A stretch of 64,000 bases of DNA from Guptibacillus hwajinpoensis (GTDB lineage Bacteria; Bacillota; Bacilli; Bacillales; Guptibacillaceae). The stretch spans positions 28,949 to 92,948 of the forward strand of contig NZ_SWFM01000008.1 of assembly GCF_005144865.1 (NCBI RefSeq), given 5' to 3'. The position numbers and the translations under genes are program-made. Shown here in pieces: positions 38,738-47,524 of this stretch (positions are counted from its first letter, which is position 1; each line of letters begins with the position of its first letter). The notes under the pieces are model-generated. The model saw nothing but the letters and a program-made list of their open reading frames with translations. It did no database searches and was not told the DNA's origin.

Positions 38738-38752
38738 TTGAAAACGCTTTTT
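38738..38752. promoter_or_regulatory. cre site upstream of nagP
   Basis: TTGAAAACGCTTTTT, close to the CcpA consensus WTGNAARCGYWWWCA with one mismatch near the end. Predicts carbon catabolite repression. Confidence 0.6.
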
Positions 38753-38782
38753 ATCATGTTCATCATAACAACCTTAAATATA

Positions 38783-38842
38783 GTTGTCTATACCAATTTA
38801 GGTACACTTCAATCAACAGGTTATTTTTCTGGTATAGACAAC
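38783..38842. promoter_or_regulatory. Two operator-like sites for the GntR/YvoA-type regulator
   Basis: GTTGTCTATACCAAT at 38783-38797 and the inverted TGGTATAGACAAC at 38830-38842 flank the divergent nagP/nagA promoter region. They resemble dre operators of NagR (YvoA) and DasR. The regulator gene is in the same locus. Confidence 0.75.
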
Positions 38843-38896
38843 TGTACTTTACGGTGATACTATAAAAACACACAACTCATGAGAGGAGTTAACATA

Positions 38897-40072
38897 ATGA
38901 ACGCTACTGCCTTTATTATTGAAAATGTAACGGTATATGCCGAACAAGAAACCATTCAAAATGGTTATATAAAAGTAGAAAACGGAGAAATAAAAGCCAT
39001 TGGGCGGGGAGATATTCGAGCGGAGAATCATGAAGTTGTCTACCCTACATCTGAAAATTTGAGTTTGTTGCCTGGTATGATTGATGTTCATATTCATGGC
39101 GTTAATGGGGCTGACACAATGGATGCTACGCCGGAAGCGCTCGATGTGATGACAGAAGCACTTCCAAGAGAAGGCACGACTAGCTTTTTGGCGACAACAA
39201 TTACTCAGGATGCTCACCTTTTAGAGAAAGCAATTAAAAATGCTGGTGACTATATACATGGTAACCATCGACGTGGGCGCGCAGAGGTTCTTGGAATCCA
39301 TCTAGAAGGACCTTTTCTTAACGCTGAACGAGCAGGTGCTCAGCCTCCTCATGCTATTTTGGAACCAAACATTAAACTATTCAAAGAGTGGAATGAACTT
39401 GCACAAGGAACGATAAAGCTTGTTACATTAGCACCTGAGAAGGATGGGGGAGTGGAACTGGTTCGCTATTTATCTGAGCAAGACATTGTAGCTTCAATTG
39501 GTCATTCCGATGCAACCTATGCAGAAGTAGTAGAGGCTGTTGAATATGGCGCAACTCATGTCACCCATCTATTTAATGGAATGAGAGGTCTTCATCATCG
39601 AGAGCCAGGTGTTGCAGGTGCTGCATTATTAAGCAAGGATTTAAAGGCTGAAATCATTGCAGATGGTCATCATGTTAGACCTGAAATGATTCATCTTGCT
39701 TATAAACAAAAATCAGGTGAAGGTATCATTCTTATTACGGATGCAATGCGTGCAAAGTGCTTGAAAAATGGACGTTATGAACTGGGTGGACAGGATGTTT
39801 GGGTTCAGGATGGAAAAGCACTGTTAAAGAATGGCACCCTTGCAGGGAGTGTATTGAGCATGAATGATGCACTCCGGAATATTCAGGATTTTACGGGTTG
39901 TACACTTGAGAGTGCGATTAAGATGGCTGCTGAGAATCCTGCAAAACAGCTTGGAGTGTATGACCGGAAAGGTAGCATAGCAGCTGGAAAAGATGCAGAT
40001 TTCATTCTTCTGAACGATGATGGGGATGTGGTTATGACATTTTGTAAAGGTCAGCTAGCTTATACGAAATAG
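38897..40072 (+). CDS. nagA: N-acetylglucosamine-6-phosphate deacetylase
   Basis: Amidohydrolase that removes acetate from GlcNAc-6-phosphate. 391 residues. Metal and active-site blocks: MIDVHIHGVNGAD (about 55-67), GIHLEGPFLN, SIGHSDATY, THLFNGMRGLHHREPG and IADGHHV, and the catalytic D in LITDAMRAK. I chose the ATG after GAGAGGAG. The longer frame adds six residues over the binding site. First gene of the nagA-nagB-nagR-SIS operon. Confidence 0.96.
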   Translation: MNATAFIIENVTVYAEQETIQNGYIKVENGEIKAIGRGDIRAENHEVVYPTSENLSLLPGMIDVHIHGVNGADTMDATPEALDVMTEALPREGTTSFLATTITQDAHLLEKAIKNAGDYIHGNHRRGRAEVLGIHLEGPFLNAERAGAQPPHAILEPNIKLFKEWNELAQGTIKLVTLAPEKDGGVELVRYLSEQDIVASIGHSDATYAEVVEAVEYGATHVTHLFNGMRGLHHREPGVAGAALLSKDLKAEIIADGHHVRPEMIHLAYKQKSGEGIILITDAMRAKCLKNGRYELGGQDVWVQDGKALLKNGTLAGSVLSMNDALRNIQDFTGCTLESAIKMAAENPAKQLGVYDRKGSIAAGKDADFILLNDDGDVVMTFCKGQLAYTK

Positions 40073-40084
40073 GGAGTGAAGAGG

Positions 40085-40801
40085 ATGAGGATCATTGAAG
40101 CAATCGATTATGAACATATGAGTTCGCTCGCAGCGAGATTTTTAATTGATAAGATCTCTACAAATCCAGAGTTGGTTTTGGGACTTGCTACAGGTGGCAC
40201 GCCTAGGGGAACTTATAAAAGGCTAATTGAAGATCACCGTATGAATGGCACATCGTATAAGGAAATAACAACTTATAATTTAGATGAGTATGTAGGGTTC
40301 TCACCTGATAACCCGAATAGCTATCATACGTTTATGTCTGAAAATTTATTTAGCGAATTGGATATTCAAAAAAACAATATTCATCTTCCAAATGGTGTGG
40401 CGCTCGATCTTGTGGAAGAATGCAAGGCATATGAAGAGCGAATCGAAAAGACAGGAGGAATTGACATTCAACTTCTTGGAATGGGGAGCAATGGGCATAT
40501 CGGGTTTAACGAACCAGGCACATCTTTTGAAGCGAATACTCATCTTGTTGAGCTTACGCAGTCCACAAGAGAAGCAAATGCTCGATTTTTCAATCATATT
40601 GACGATGTTCCTCATGAAGCTATTACGATGGGGATCGCTACAATTATGAGAAGTAGAGAAATTCTATTACTTGTATCTGGTGAAACGAAGAGAAGTGCCT
40701 TAAAAGAATTGTTAAGTGGTGATGTGCGTGAATCATTTCCCGCCTCGGTGTTAAACCGACATCCTCATGTTACAATTATTGCTGACCAAAAAGCGTTATA
40801 A
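40085..40801 (+). CDS. nagB: Glucosamine-6-phosphate deaminase
   Basis: Converts glucosamine-6-phosphate to fructose-6-phosphate and ammonia, feeding glycolysis. 238 residues, starting MRIIEAIDYEHMS, with GLATGGTPRGTYKRL (sugar-phosphate loop), YNLDEYVG, and the active-site LGMGSNGHIGFNEPG. I chose the ATG six bases after GGGAGTG. A GTG nine bases upstream overlaps that site. Starts 12 bases after nagA. Confidence 0.96.
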   Translation: MRIIEAIDYEHMSSLAARFLIDKISTNPELVLGLATGGTPRGTYKRLIEDHRMNGTSYKEITTYNLDEYVGFSPDNPNSYHTFMSENLFSELDIQKNNIHLPNGVALDLVEECKAYEERIEKTGGIDIQLLGMGSNGHIGFNEPGTSFEANTHLVELTQSTREANARFFNHIDDVPHEAITMGIATIMRSREILLLVSGETKRSALKELLSGDVRESFPASVLNRHPHVTIIADQKAL

Positions 40802-40834
40802 GTTTTGAGCAAGCCTGAAAGGAGTTTGTCTAAG

Positions 40835-41557
40835 ATGATTGATAAGACATCCCCATTACCAATCTATTATCAACTAGTCGAATGGATTAAAGGGTTAATC
40901 GAACAAGGAGAACTAAAACCAGGTGATTCACTTCCGTCAGAAAGGGAGTACGCTGAGCGGTTTAGTATTAGCCGTATGACGGTTCGTCAGGCGATAACAG
41001 AGCTTGTTAACTCTGGGTACCTGTACCGGCAAAAAGGGGTAGGGACATTTGTTGCTGAGAAGAAAATTGAACAGCAGCTAATGGGTTTAACAAGTTTTAC
41101 AGAAGATATGAAATCGCGTGGAATGGAGCCAAGTAGCAAGCTTGTTGGCTTTGAAATTGTTCCTGCGCCCACTTATATTTCTGAACAATTGACCATTCAA
41201 AAGCATGCACCTGTCTATGAAATTAAACGAATAAGATTGGCTGATGGAATACCAATGGCATTAGAGAAAACGTACATCTCAGCAAACCTTGTGAAGGGTT
41301 TGACTGAAGAAATCGTTCAAAACTCGTTGTATTACCATATTGAAAACCAGTTATCGATCAAGATAGATGAAGCTACACAGGTGTTGGAATCGTCTGTGGC
41401 AACTCAGCAGGAAGCAGAATATCTCAACATACAAAAAGGTGCTCCAGTTCTTCTTATTCAACGAAATACAGCACTTACGGATGGGACCCCACTCGAAATC
41501 GTTAAATCATCTTATCGAGGTGATCGGTATAAATTTACGATAACACTTAAACGATAA
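40835..41557 (+). CDS. nagR: GntR/HutC-family regulator of GlcNAc genes (NagR/YvoA-like)
   Basis: 240-residue repressor. N-terminal GntR winged helix (about 8-75) with LPSEREYAERFSISRMTVRQAI. C-terminal UTRA effector domain (about 95-238), which in this family senses GlcN6P or GlcNAc6P. I chose the ATG ten bases after AAAGGAG, giving MIDKTSPLPIYYQL. Expected target: the two inverted sites between nagP and nagA. Starts 33 bases after nagB in the same operon. Confidence 0.93.
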   Translation: MIDKTSPLPIYYQLVEWIKGLIEQGELKPGDSLPSEREYAERFSISRMTVRQAITELVNSGYLYRQKGVGTFVAEKKIEQQLMGLTSFTEDMKSRGMEPSSKLVGFEIVPAPTYISEQLTIQKHAPVYEIKRIRLADGIPMALEKTYISANLVKGLTEEIVQNSLYYHIENQLSIKIDEATQVLESSVATQQEAEYLNIQKGAPVLLIQRNTALTDGTPLEIVKSSYRGDRYKFTITLKR

Positions 41558-41572
41558 TTTGGAGGTGGGTAT

Positions 41573-42322
41573 TTGTTTAAGGAATACGTATCGATTGTAA
41601 AGGATTCTCTTGAGATCATTGAAAAAGAGGAAGCAAGCGCTATGAACCTAGCAGCTGAGGAGATAGCTAACAGCATAGTAAAAGATAGGATTATTCATGT
41701 TTTTGGATGCGGACATTCGCATATGATGTCTGAAGAAGTCTTCTATCGTTCAGGTGGACTTGTGCCAATCCATCCGATTTTTGTAGAAGATTTAATGTTA
41801 CATAAAGGCGGAACACGGTCGACTTTATTTGAACGAATGAATGGATATGTTGAAGATTTCATGACTGAACAGGATATAAGAAAAGGTGATGTCGTTATTG
41901 TGGTTTCGACGTCAGGGCGTAATCCTGTTCCTGTAGATGTAGCTCGCGTAAGTAAAGAAAAGGGAGCATATGTAATTGGTTTAACATCAAGGCAGGCTTC
42001 AGTGGGGCAGCCATCTCGTCATGAAAAGGGTCGCTATTTGTATGAGGTGGTCGATCTTGTTCTAGATAATCATGTAACACAAGGGGATGCAGTGATGCAC
42101 GATGAAAAGCATAATATCTCTTTCGGCTCTATCTCGGGTATTCTTGGCTTGACCATAATGAACGCTATTGTCGTTGAAGCTATTCAAAAGTTAATTCAAC
42201 GAGGAATTGAACCACCAGTTTTTAAAAGTGGAAATATAGATGGATCTGATGAATTAAACAAGGCTCTAATAAACCGCTATAAAGATCGTATTCCACTTTT
42301 GGATAGCCTTAGTGATAAGTGA
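41573..42322 (+). CDS. SIS-domain sugar-phosphate protein (UPF0309 type)
   Basis: 249-residue cytosolic protein with a phosphosugar-binding SIS fold: HVFGCGHSHMMSEEVFYRSGG (first loop), VIVVSTSGRNPVPVDVA (second loop) and VTQGDAVM. TTG start after GGAGGTGGG. It is the last gene of the nag operon, 15 bases after the regulator, so its substrate is probably an amino-sugar phosphate. The exact reaction (isomerase or etherase) cannot be read from the sequence. Confidence 0.85.
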   Translation: MFKEYVSIVKDSLEIIEKEEASAMNLAAEEIANSIVKDRIIHVFGCGHSHMMSEEVFYRSGGLVPIHPIFVEDLMLHKGGTRSTLFERMNGYVEDFMTEQDIRKGDVVIVVSTSGRNPVPVDVARVSKEKGAYVIGLTSRQASVGQPSRHEKGRYLYEVVDLVLDNHVTQGDAVMHDEKHNISFGSISGILGLTIMNAIVVEAIQKLIQRGIEPPVFKSGNIDGSDELNKALINRYKDRIPLLDSLSDK

Positions 42323-42355
42323 AAGCTCCCCCTGATGTATTAGGAGAGCTTTTTT
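42322..42355 (+). terminator. Terminator of the nag operon
   Basis: Stem AAAGCTCCCC/GGAGAGCTTT with an 11-base loop and T run. Confidence 0.75.
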
Positions 42356-42425
42356 CGTGCTGATAAAAGTTGCTAAAATAATTACCCCGGGAATAATATA
42401 CATGAATTGGTACCGTCCATGGCAA

Positions 42426-43280
42426 TCAATATATTTTCGCATCACCACTCGAGAGCGAAATAGATACGTTGTATTTTCCTGAACCGTGAATTCCAGTGAT
42501 CCCTTTATTGCTAACGATTTGATCTTTAAGTGTGAAGTCCGTTGAAACATCTCCGCTACTAGTTTCAGTTTGCAACGTGAAATCAGCCTCTTCCGGTAGG
42601 TCTAACGCCACAGTACCTGAACTTAAATCGAATGATACATCTCCGGACAGCTTATCCATTTGGACATGCATTTCTCCGGAAGACATATCTCCTGCAAAGG
42701 GACCATTATACCCGGTTAGAATGACATCGCCTGAACTAATATCAAAATGACCTTCCTCAGTTGTAAGTCGATCCACCATAAGCTTTCCGGAAGAGCCATC
42801 GTGCTTAAAATGTTTTGTTTTTAGGTTGGAAAGCTCGACTTTTCCAGAACTCATATCGAGGTCTACTTCATTTAAAACGAGTGGAGTTGAACCTGCCATT
42901 AGTTCAACTTTTCCAGAACCAACTTCAAGCTTAAGGTCCTTATTGAAGTGTTTAGGAAGATAGACGGTAACAGTTGATTCTCCTTTGAAATTGAAGAACT
43001 CATACCATTTGCGTTTTACTTCCACTTCAATAGTACCGCCTCTTTTTCTCACAAATAGCTCGCCTTTTCCACTAAGAGTGGCTTTTACATCATCGCGGCT
43101 TTCGGGAACAATATTCATATGGCTACTGTGAGTAACAATGCTTACTTGATCGATTCGCTCTGACATTTCAGTGCTATTTTCCGCGCTTCCACTTGCGAAT
43201 AATGATGTATTCTCGTACAAAATTAATAAAACCGCACCAACTGCAAGTATTCCAACGATTGCATAAAATCCACTTTTCAT
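42426..43280 (-). CDS. DUF4097-type membrane-anchored beta-solenoid protein (LiaG-like)
   Basis: 284-residue protein with one N-terminal transmembrane helix (about 5-22) and an extracytoplasmic domain of DUF4097 type. A motif ending SSG(K/D/E/T) recurs about every 20 residues from about 150 (DMSSGKVELS, DGSSGKLMV, DISSGDVIL, DMSSGEMHV, DLSSGTVAL, TSSGDVS, LSSGDAK), which predicts a right-handed beta-solenoid. Similar to LiaG/YvlB of Bacillus. No lia regulator genes are next to it. ATG after GGATAGGAG. Confidence 0.82.
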   Translation of the reverse strand: MKSGFYAIVGILAVGAVLLILYENTSLFASGSAENSTEMSERIDQVSIVTHSSHMNIVPESRDDVKATLSGKGELFVRKRGGTIEVEVKRKWYEFFNFKGESTVTVYLPKHFNKDLKLEVGSGKVELMAGSTPLVLNEVDLDMSSGKVELSNLKTKHFKHDGSSGKLMVDRLTTEEGHFDISSGDVILTGYNGPFAGDMSSGEMHVQMDKLSGDVSFDLSSGTVALDLPEEADFTLQTETSSGDVSTDFTLKDQIVSNKGITGIHGSGKYNVSISLSSGDAKIY

Positions 43281-43398
43281 CTCCTATCCCTCCACTTATT
43301 CAACTTTACCCTATGTGCTATAGTAATCTTATACGATAAAATTTGATGAAAACATTAGCTTGAGTAGTAACTTAATCAAGCCAATTGGAGGCATGTCT

Positions 43399-43629
43399 AT
43401 GTACCTCACGGTTAAAGAGACGGCAGAGTATCTTTCTCTACCCGAGTCCTATATTGAAACCTTAATACGCGAAAAGCGAGTTCGTACGCTGTTCGATGGC
43501 GAGCAGTATTTACTTTACAAAGAGCAGTTCAACACGCATTTTGAACAGCTTGAAAAGATGAAGAAGAGAATGGAAGAAGAAGCAAATGAGCCTCTACCTG
43601 AAGATCCCGATGTGAAGGACGAGGATTAA
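43399..43629 (+). CDS. Excisionase-type helix-turn-helix protein
   Basis: 76-residue protein starting MYLTVKETAEYLSLPESYIETLIREKRV, a MerR/excisionase-like winged helix, followed by an acidic tail (EEEANEPLPEDPDVKDED). I chose the ATG seven bases after GGAGG. An ATG six bases earlier is too close to the site. No recombinase or phage gene is next to it, so it is probably a stand-alone regulator or adaptor. Confidence 0.7.
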   Translation: MYLTVKETAEYLSLPESYIETLIREKRVRTLFDGEQYLLYKEQFNTHFEQLEKMKKRMEEEANEPLPEDPDVKDED

Positions 43630-43681
43630 GTTACTTATTGCACGGTAAGAAAGGATGCCTAATATAAATGGCATCCTTCCT

Positions 43682-44050
43682 TTATTTAATTGAGACTTCA
43701 CTTGTGATGGCGTGAGTATTCTGCTCACTATCCTGGAAAAAGGCCATCCACGTCTCAGTATCATCCCTTTTTGCGACGACATGAGGTTTGCTTGTAAACA
43801 TGACGCCGTTCTTTTGCAGTCGGGTGTAGGTGGCTTCGATCTCATCAACCTCAAAATAAACGGTGGAACTTGCGTTGGCAAACTTCTTGTTCTCTGGTAT
43901 GGAAAGAAGAAGACGTAAATCATTACAGTTGAAAAAGGCCATTGTGTTTGTTTCAAAGAGAAGTTGGAGCTCCAGTAATTCTTTGTAAAACTGAACCGCA
44001 CGTTCCATTTTTTGAACCGGAATGCCGATCTGTCTCACTTGTTTAATCAT
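43682..44050 (-). CDS. VOC-superfamily (glyoxalase-like) protein
   Basis: 122-residue single-module vicinal-oxygen-chelate protein: MIKQVRQIGIPVQKMERAVQFYKELL at the start and a second beta-alpha half with STVYFEVDEIEATYTRLQ. Probably a dimeric metal-dependent dioxygenase, glyoxalase or binding protein. The specific substrate is not evident. The binding site is weak (AGGGGG, 13 bases from the ATG). Confidence 0.78.
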   Translation of the reverse strand: MIKQVRQIGIPVQKMERAVQFYKELLELQLLFETNTMAFFNCNDLRLLLSIPENKKFANASSTVYFEVDEIEATYTRLQKNGVMFTSKPHVVAKRDDTETWMAFFQDSEQNTHAITSEVSIK

Positions 44051-44179
44051 TTATTAGAACATCCCCCTAAAAAATTGAATAACTTGTACTTCTCTCCAGA
44101 ATCATGCATTTCCTTTTTCTATTTCGTTTATGAAATTGAATAACGGGAATAGCCCTACTATCAGGAGGAGGTATCCTTT

Positions 44180-44269
44180 ATGAAAAAGTTAATTAAACGT
44201 GCTATAAAATATGGTCCAATGATCTATCCGATTGTGAAGAAATTGCGAAATAAACAAAAAACAAGGTAA
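44180..44269 (+). CDS. Tiny cationic peptide (29 residues)
   Basis: Sequence starts MKKLIKRAIKYGPMIYPIVKK and ends NKQKTR, with ten lysines or arginines and a hydrophobic YGPMIYPIV centre. A strong AGGAGGAGG site lies eight bases before the ATG and a perfect terminator follows the stop, which argues for real translation. No family assigned. Possible membrane-active or small regulatory peptide. Confidence 0.6.
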   Translation: MKKLIKRAIKYGPMIYPIVKKLRNKQKTR

Positions 44270-44271
44270 CC

Positions 44272-44310
44272 AAGAAAATCCCCGAGAAGATCGTTCTCGG
44301 GGATTTTCTT
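44272..44310. terminator. Bidirectional terminator
   Basis: Perfect stem AAGAAAATCCCCGAG/CTCGGGGATTTTCTT. Serves the tiny peptide gene and the convergent PLD gene. Confidence 0.88.
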
Positions 44311-44314
44311 ATTG

Positions 44315-45769
44315 CTAGTATGTGGTAACTTGAAAGATCTTCTGAAGGATATACATCACATACTTAAAGGCAGGGAGAGAATCCTGATACTCCTCATATC
44401 CTACTGTATAAACACCGTCCTCATTGGACCATATCCGTTCAAAGTAGCTATCAACATCTTTGACAAGTTCACTTTCATTCGATGCTTTCAAATGGATGTT
44501 CGTTTCCATGTTGTAATCATCCATATTTCTTGAGGTATAGTTGCCTGATCCACCAACAATTGTGCTTTCATTTTTACCTTTTACGTAAAGGAGCTTCGTA
44601 TGGAATTGCTCTTTGTTCGTATCATACCAGCGAATTGATAGATGTTCTTTATCCTGTTTATGGAGCTCAGCCGTAACAGGGAGGTTCGGCAGACCGATTT
44701 TTTGCTGTCCAAAGGCATTCTGGTTGGGATCCAGGACAAGGCGCACGTCGACTTCTCGTTCAGCTGCATCGACGAGTGCGTCAACAATATCTCGATCTGC
44801 AAGATAGAACATACCGATATAGATCATGTTCCCTTTCTTGGCATCATCAATAGCTGTTACGACACTATCTTGAATTTTACTTTCCGTTACGATTTGCGCC
44901 TGAATATTAGAAGTCTCATCTGGTTCTGTTTCTGGAATTGTTTCGTCTGGAAATTGAGATAAATCACCGCCAGAATAGGATGCAACTGCTTTTTCGGATT
45001 GAATGAGATCATTTAGAATCGAACCTTTTACTTTAAAAGCAATGTTCGAATGAAATCCGCTTGCATCGTGAGGATTGGCTGACATAACAATCCCGGCATC
45101 TTCCGTCACGACTGTTTTTCGATGGTTCGCTTTCACATTTAAGAGTTCTAGATAAGATCTCATGGTGACTTTCGGTGCGGAAGGAGCCATTGGGTTTGGA
45201 AGCCACCCAAATCCGTCCTGATCGAACCAGGAAAGTGTCATTCGCCATATACCTGAATAGAACAAGTTCGGGTCGCGCAGACGGTTTAGATCTGTGTAAA
45301 TGACTTCTGCTCCCATATCTTTAATCCGTTGAATCTGCTTAGCTTGATGGGAACCATACGTTGTATTTACTTCATCACTAATTAAGACGACTTCTAGATC
45401 TCTATTCTCTTTCATCTTCTTCACAACTGCACTCGATAAATCCTCACTAATCTTAGGGTAATCCCGTTTATCATCTGTGTAGCCGTTAAATAAGAAAAGA
45501 TCTAGGATTAAAAAGTCATCTGCTTCCTTAATTATTTGGTTGATCTCGTCAAAAATACTATGATCATAGACTTCTTTGTCATTCTTGTCATATGTTAAAT
45601 CATAAAGAAACTCAATGTCATTCTTGTTCAGGTTATGTACATCTCCAGCGTAAGAGACCCCTTCTGGCAACGGTTTAAATCGATGATAGGTCATCACCCC
45701 TACATAAATAAGCAGAAAGATACTTAAAACAATCCACCGCTTTTTCTGGTACCAGTGTTTCTTTTCCAT
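44315..45769 (-). CDS. Phospholipase D-family membrane protein
   Basis: 484-residue protein with one N-terminal transmembrane helix (about 11-27) and two PLD active-site halves: NHRKTVVTEDAG (about 238-249) and FHTKLLYVKGKNESTIVGGSGNYTS (about 391 onward), each with the H-x-K pattern. Probably an extracytoplasmic phospholipid or cardiolipin-synthase-like enzyme. It has a single N-terminal helix rather than the two typical of Cls, so the substrate is open. ATG after GAGGAG. Confidence 0.85.
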   Translation of the reverse strand: MEKKHWYQKKRWIVLSIFLLIYVGVMTYHRFKPLPEGVSYAGDVHNLNKNDIEFLYDLTYDKNDKEVYDHSIFDEINQIIKEADDFLILDLFLFNGYTDDKRDYPKISEDLSSAVVKKMKENRDLEVVLISDEVNTTYGSHQAKQIQRIKDMGAEVIYTDLNRLRDPNLFYSGIWRMTLSWFDQDGFGWLPNPMAPSAPKVTMRSYLELLNVKANHRKTVVTEDAGIVMSANPHDASGFHSNIAFKVKGSILNDLIQSEKAVASYSGGDLSQFPDETIPETEPDETSNIQAQIVTESKIQDSVVTAIDDAKKGNMIYIGMFYLADRDIVDALVDAAEREVDVRLVLDPNQNAFGQQKIGLPNLPVTAELHKQDKEHLSIRWYDTNKEQFHTKLLYVKGKNESTIVGGSGNYTSRNMDDYNMETNIHLKASNESELVKDVDSYFERIWSNEDGVYTVGYEEYQDSLPAFKYVMYILQKIFQVTTY

Positions 45770-45933
45770 GCTGTGCGCTCCTCAGATTCTATTTTCTTTT
45801 CTATACCCTTACCATTATATATTTATCCCATATCTCAATGTGTTTTATAGAGAGTTTATTAGTTGTTCCATTTCTAGCCCCCACTTTATACTGAAAGGTA
45901 GCGAATCGGAAATCAGAAAGCGGGTTTTGCATT

Positions 45934-47448
45934 ATGAGCGTCGAACATCATGCTTATCATTTTGAAGCGTACCCTTTATTTGCATTTGTTCCAATGGGTA
46001 AGAAAAACAAACGAGTTAGAACACTAGGACAAAAAGTACAGAAAGGAACCATTCACCGCATTCATGAACAAGTGAAACGAAAAGTTGCAGCTCTATCTTC
46101 GGAGGAAATTAGAAATTTGCAGGCGTTTCTTAACAAGGATAATGAAGCAGTTTTACCAGTTCCTTTGAATCGGGAGGATGAATTATTTCCACAGCTGATT
46201 AAGCCAGAACTACTACTGTGGAATTCCTTCTCATCCATGCACGGAATACCAATTCACAATGATCTCGCTTATCCCGAACATTATCTACAACTTTCGAGTG
46301 AAAAGTTAGATCATCATCTTGATCAAGTGATTCAGGATTACTTATTTTGTGCTGAACTTGCACGAAAAAACCGAAGTGAATGGGAAAAAGAGATCGTGGA
46401 GGCGTTTCAACTTCATCCATTTATTCAATTAGCTAGAAAAAAGAGAGAGGTTGTTGAAGCTGTAGAGAAGATGAATCGTTCCCCACTTATCTCTCTGTTG
46501 CATACACCCGAAGACCTTTCCTACTGGCGCCATCGAGTTGGAGTTGTGTTAAGAGCCTATCGTTCAATCCCCTCTGACTGGTTATGGGATGATCTCTCGT
46601 GTGATCATGAGAAAGATATGATCTTTCATTCTTCTGAAGGGCAGGTAGAGTATTATTGTGAAGAATGTACGTATTCAATTTATTATCAAGTAAATGAAAA
46701 GAACGTCTACCTTAACGAAGAGGTGGATATGGACCAGGCTTGCAAAAGAATTGTGACGATCGAGCGCCAATTTAACGAGATGATAGATAAAACGCCTCGT
46801 TTACTTGAGAAGATAGAAGAGTTAGCTAATCTGATAAATCAGTTTGAACCGTATAAATCTCTGTTTGATGAGGTTTTCAAACTTGAAGGGTATTTATCTG
46901 ACCAAGACCTTGCGTCAATAGAACAACCACACCTCGTTACAACTTATAAACAAATTCGTCATGTGGTTCTACCTGAAAAGAGAGTAGGATCACCGCTAAT
47001 CTGGTTAGCAAACGTATCCACGGATACAATCGAACCATTTAAGCCACGTAAAAGTCTACCTGAGTTAAATGAAATCGATTTGGAACAAGTCAGACATTAT
47101 CTTGAGAAACTAAAAACGTTTCAAAAGAATGATCATTCCGATGACGATATGTATGTAGTAATTAAGCGACAGACTATGACTTATGGTCAAGTGAAGTCCC
47201 TACTTTCCTTTGTTGCATCCAATGAAAATGATCCGCTCCATGTGGTTACAAAAGTTTTAACAGGTCAAGCTACAAATGCAATAAGAGCACAAGGTATACA
47301 TGAGAGCGATGCTTTTGGAATGCTCGAAGATTGGGAAGAGAAGCATGTTGTGAGAGTGATTAAACAGCTTGAAAAAGATGGACTGCTGGTTAAGCTTTCA
47401 AAGGGTTATCAGCTTACGGACAAAGCTTATAGGCTTGTTATCGGGTGA
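45934..47448 (+). CDS. RQC-like winged-helix protein (RQC-minor type)
   Basis: 504-residue soluble protein. The last 85 residues (YGQVKSLLSFVASNEND to YQLTDKAYRL) resemble an RQC winged helix as in RecQ: ALTGQ-like VLTGQATNAIRAQG, FGMLEDWEEKHVVRVIKQLEKDGLL. A CEEC pair near residue 246 could bind a metal. The long helical middle (about 100-330) has no known fold for me. I believe it matches the RQC-minor families of uncharacterised DNA-binding proteins. The binding site before the ATG is weak, so a start further in is possible. Confidence 0.6.
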   Translation: MSVEHHAYHFEAYPLFAFVPMGKKNKRVRTLGQKVQKGTIHRIHEQVKRKVAALSSEEIRNLQAFLNKDNEAVLPVPLNREDELFPQLIKPELLLWNSFSSMHGIPIHNDLAYPEHYLQLSSEKLDHHLDQVIQDYLFCAELARKNRSEWEKEIVEAFQLHPFIQLARKKREVVEAVEKMNRSPLISLLHTPEDLSYWRHRVGVVLRAYRSIPSDWLWDDLSCDHEKDMIFHSSEGQVEYYCEECTYSIYYQVNEKNVYLNEEVDMDQACKRIVTIERQFNEMIDKTPRLLEKIEELANLINQFEPYKSLFDEVFKLEGYLSDQDLASIEQPHLVTTYKQIRHVVLPEKRVGSPLIWLANVSTDTIEPFKPRKSLPELNEIDLEQVRHYLEKLKTFQKNDHSDDDMYVVIKRQTMTYGQVKSLLSFVASNENDPLHVVTKVLTGQATNAIRAQGIHESDAFGMLEDWEEKHVVRVIKQLEKDGLLVKLSKGYQLTDKAYRLVIG

Positions 47449-47485
47449 CAGGCACCACCCGTTTTATGTCGAATGGTGCTATAGG

Positions 47486-47518
47486 AAAACCTCCCGGCTC
47501 AACGAGCCGGGAGGTTTT
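47486..47518. terminator. Bidirectional terminator
   Basis: Perfect 15-bp stem AAAACCTCCCGGCTC/GAGCCGGGAGGTTTT with an AAC loop between the convergent RQC-like and MFS genes. Confidence 0.9.
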
Positions 47519-47524
47519 GGTGTG

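Noticed and set aside
43399..43629. Excisionase as evidence for a second prophage
   Set aside because: No integrase, phage gene or attachment repeat lies around it. It is probably an isolated small regulator.
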